A stretch of 7,879 nt of DNA from Dehalococcoidia bacterium (GTDB lineage Bacteria; Chloroflexota; Dehalococcoidia; GIF9; AB-539-J10). The notes below the pieces were generated by a model, which had not been told where the DNA came from, ran no database searches, and saw nothing but the letters and a program-made list of their open reading frames with translations. This document shows, piece by piece, positions 7,059 through 7,879 of the stretch; the stretch's first letter is position 1, and each line of letters starts with the position of its first letter. The translations under genes were made by a program, and so were the position numbers. The DNA is taken from assembly GCA_030603265.1 (NCBI GenBank), contig JAUVYD010000064.1, forward strand, positions 1 to 7,879, given 5' to 3'.

Positions 7059-7523
7059 ATGGAGAGTCCGGTGTCTGTGTTGCTTGTGTTGAGTGCGATT
7101 GCCGGCGTTGCGGCACTCGAGCTACGGCAGTTGAAGAGGTCACTCCTGGCGACGGGAGTTGCGCTCGGCCTGTTCGCCGTGGCCATGTTCGTGGCGGGGG
7201 CCGTTGAGGTGGGAGTGGGCGCTGTCGTGGCGGCGGTTGTGGTGTTGGGGGTGATGAGATGGGCCATTGGCCGCACCGGGGCTAAGGATACCGTGCCTGC
7301 GTTTGGCGAAGGAGCGGGCAGCGTCCTGGCAGTTGTGACTGTCGTTGCGTTCGTGGTAGTTGTCCTCCTGGTGCTGAGAGGATATTGCCCGGTGGAGCCG
7401 ATTGCGGGGACAGGGGGTGAGTCTGGTAGTCATGTGGGGCTCCTGCGTGAAGTCATCGTGGTCGTTTCGGCGCTGGCCGCCGTGTGGGCGATGCTGCGCA
7501 AGACTGGAAGGAGGGACGAATGA
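7059..7523 (+). CDS. NuoJ/MbhD-like small membrane subunit
   Basis: A 154-residue very hydrophobic protein with about five predicted helices (near 5-22, 28-46, 48-66, 84-107 and 130-147), the number and length expected for NuoJ. The third helix, 'AVEVGVGAVVAAVVVLGVM' (48-66), has the placement of the NuoJ TM3 'VYAGAI..L' segment that forms a pi-bulge in complex I, and also resembles the 'EA.IGA' segment of MbhD/MrpA C-terminal (DUF4040-type) proteins. The identification is based mainly on topology and on its position just before a NuoK-like gene, since sequence conservation in this family is low. E50 in that helix is the only acidic residue buried in the hydrophobic part and could be functional. 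Start ATG 7059 follows AGGA at 7047-7050 by 8 bases; the gap from the previous stop is ten bases, the largest in the window. Confidence 0.68.
   Translation: MESPVSVLLVLSAIAGVAALELRQLKRSLLATGVALGLFAVAMFVAGAVEVGVGAVVAAVVVLGVMRWAIGRTGAKDTVPAFGEGAGSVLAVVTVVAFVVVVLLVLRGYCPVEPIAGTGGESGSHVGLLREVIVVVSALAAVWAMLRKTGRRDE
7508..7514 (+). promoter_or_regulatory. Strong ribosome binding site for the NuoK-like gene
   Basis: AAGGAGG at 7508-7514 lies 5 bases before ATG 7520. It decides that start over an in-frame ATG at 7484, which would add 12 hydrophilic residues overlapping the previous gene. It is the best Shine-Dalgarno match in the window. Confidence 0.85.
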
Positions 7524-7819
7524 GCCAGCTGTGTCTCTTCTCTGTACTGCTTGTCGCGGTTGGCCTCTACGGCGTTCTGCTCAAGCGGAACCTCCTGAAG
7601 GTCGTCCTCGGCATCGAGATGATGGTGTTGGGAGTCGTGGCACTCGTAGTGGTGGTCGGGATGGAGGGCTCATCGGTCGCCGAGGTCTCGCAGACGGTGG
7701 GTCTTATGGCTGTCATCGGTGGTGCGTCGGTTGTCTCCCTGATGACTGTCACAGCGGTGCGTCTGTACGAGAAATATGGGACGTTGGATATCCGCGAGAT
7801 GAGGAGACTTAAGGGATGA
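7520..7819 (+). CDS. NuoK/MrpC/MbhG-like membrane subunit
   Basis: A 99-residue protein with three hydrophobic helices, the standard size and topology of NuoK and MrpC. 'GLYGVLLKRNLLKVVLGIEMM' spans TM1-TM2: L-K-R-N-L then G-I-E-M, where E33 corresponds to the conserved TM2 glutamate (E36 of E. coli NuoK) needed for proton translocation. The third helix follows 'SQTVGLMAVIGGASVVSLM', comparable to the 'QALVLTAIVI' segment of NuoK/MrpC but without the usual Ala-Leu-x-Leu-Thr. The end, 'RLYEKYGTLDI', is also family-like. In complex I it sits between NuoJ and the first antiporter-like subunit and carries part of the charged membrane axis. It overlaps both neighbours by ATGA (7520-7523 and 7816-7819). 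Confidence 0.88.
   Translation: MSQLCLFSVLLVAVGLYGVLLKRNLLKVVLGIEMMVLGVVALVVVVGMEGSSVAEVSQTVGLMAVIGGASVVSLMTVTAVRLYEKYGTLDIREMRRLKG
7802..7806 (+). promoter_or_regulatory. Ribosome binding site for the last, truncated gene
   Basis: AGGAG lies 9 bases before ATG 7816, inside the end of the NuoK-like gene. Confidence 0.55.
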
Positions 7820-7879
7820 GTGCTGTTCTTCCTGCGCTGATAGTAGTGCCTCTTGTGACAGCACTTGCCATAGCGTTGT
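7816..7879 (+). CDS. Start of a membrane protein, probably a second antiporter-like subunit (NuoN/NuoM/MrpD type), 3' truncated
   Basis: Only 21 codons are visible: M-S-A-V-L-P-A-L-I-V-V-P-L-V-T-A-L-A-I-A-L, a hydrophobic first helix with a central proline. 'LPALIVVPLVTAL' is the usual opening of NuoL/M/N and MrpD proteins, which also follow NuoK/MrpC directly in nuo and mrp/mbh operons. The start overlaps the previous TGA (ATGA). The call rests on this short peptide plus gene order, so the exact family member cannot be settled here. Confidence 0.6.
   Translation, partial: MSAVLPALIVVPLVTALAIAL

Larger units (their letters stand above)
1..7879 (+). other. Single operon for a group 4 [NiFe] hydrogenase/complex I-like assembly (incomplete at both ends)
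   Basis: Nine genes are co-directional with junctions of ATGA overlap (1572, 3942, 5144, 7520, 7816) or gaps of 2, 4, 7 and 10 bases. No promoter, terminator hairpin, RNA gene, repeat or mobile element is visible between them, so transcription must start upstream and end downstream. Gene order is G-like, 16-Cys ferredoxin, H, B, C, D, L-like, J-like, K, then N/M-like. The H-B-C-D block resembles ech and coo operons, while the L-J-K-N block is a fuller membrane arm than Ech has and is closer to Mbh/Mrp or Nuo. Confidence 0.9.

Noticed and set aside
7484..7519. Upstream ATG start for the NuoK-like gene
   Set aside because: The strong AAGGAGG site and ATGA overlap support ATG 7520, which gives the usual 99-residue NuoK length.
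1..7879. Classical formate hydrogenlyase
   Set aside because: The apparent loss of the catalytic Cys/Sec-His in the molybdopterin subunit, separate NuoC and NuoD genes and the wider membrane arm argue against it. It is not fully excluded because a separate formate dehydrogenase could lie outside the window.
1..7879. CRISPR, tRNA/rRNA, transposon ends, riboswitch or terminator hairpins
   Set aside because: The window is almost wholly coding with gaps of ten bases or fewer, and I saw no direct repeat series, inverted-repeat ends or T-tract hairpins.

Overview
The window is a compact, single-strand stretch of one bacterial (or possibly archaeal) operon. It encodes most of a membrane-bound, energy-converting group 4 [NiFe] hydrogenase built on the complex I plan. 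Every gene is on the + strand. There is no intergenic gap above 10 bases, and five of the nine junctions are four-base ATGA overlaps. Both ends are cut inside genes. The DNA is GC-rich by eye, uses GTG as well as ATG starts, and has purine-rich Shine-Dalgarno sites. That fits an anaerobic, GC-rich prokaryote, but the sequence alone does not support a phylum call.

Layout. Bases 1-1575 hold the C-terminal part of a molybdopterin-oxidoreductase-fold protein, closest in character to NuoG. Bases 1572-2051 encode a 16-cysteine, four-[4Fe-4S] electron-transfer protein of the HycB/CooF type. Bases 2054-5147 encode the hydrogenase core in the order NuoH-like membrane anchor, NuoB-like small subunit, NuoC-like subunit and NuoD-like large subunit. 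From 5144 to the end is a membrane proton/cation-translocating module: a NuoL/MrpA-D type antiporter-like protein, a NuoJ/MbhD-like small membrane protein, a NuoK/MrpC-like protein, and the first 21 codons of what is probably a second antiporter-like (NuoN/NuoM/MrpD) protein.

How they should work together (inference from family knowledge). Electrons enter through the NuoG-like subunit and/or the 16-Cys ferredoxin-like protein. They pass to the proximal [4Fe-4S] cluster in the small subunit and reach the NiFe site of the large subunit, where protons are reduced to H2 (or the reverse). The NuoH-like protein couples this to the antiporter-like subunits, which move H+ or Na+. All four Ni-binding cysteines and all four proximal-cluster cysteines are present, so this is a real hydrogenase and not a quinone-reducing complex I.

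The points most worth attention are: (i) the molybdopterin subunit appears to lack the catalytic Cys/Sec-His pair of formate dehydrogenases, so this is probably not a classical formate hydrogenlyase; (ii) the NuoL-like protein has Gly where the essential TM5 Glu is expected, and a Pro/Asp-Lys rearrangement in TM8; (iii) there is no NuoI/HycF-type two-cluster ferredoxin subunit among the core genes; (iv) the large subunit keeps a tail of about 43 residues after its nickel motif.
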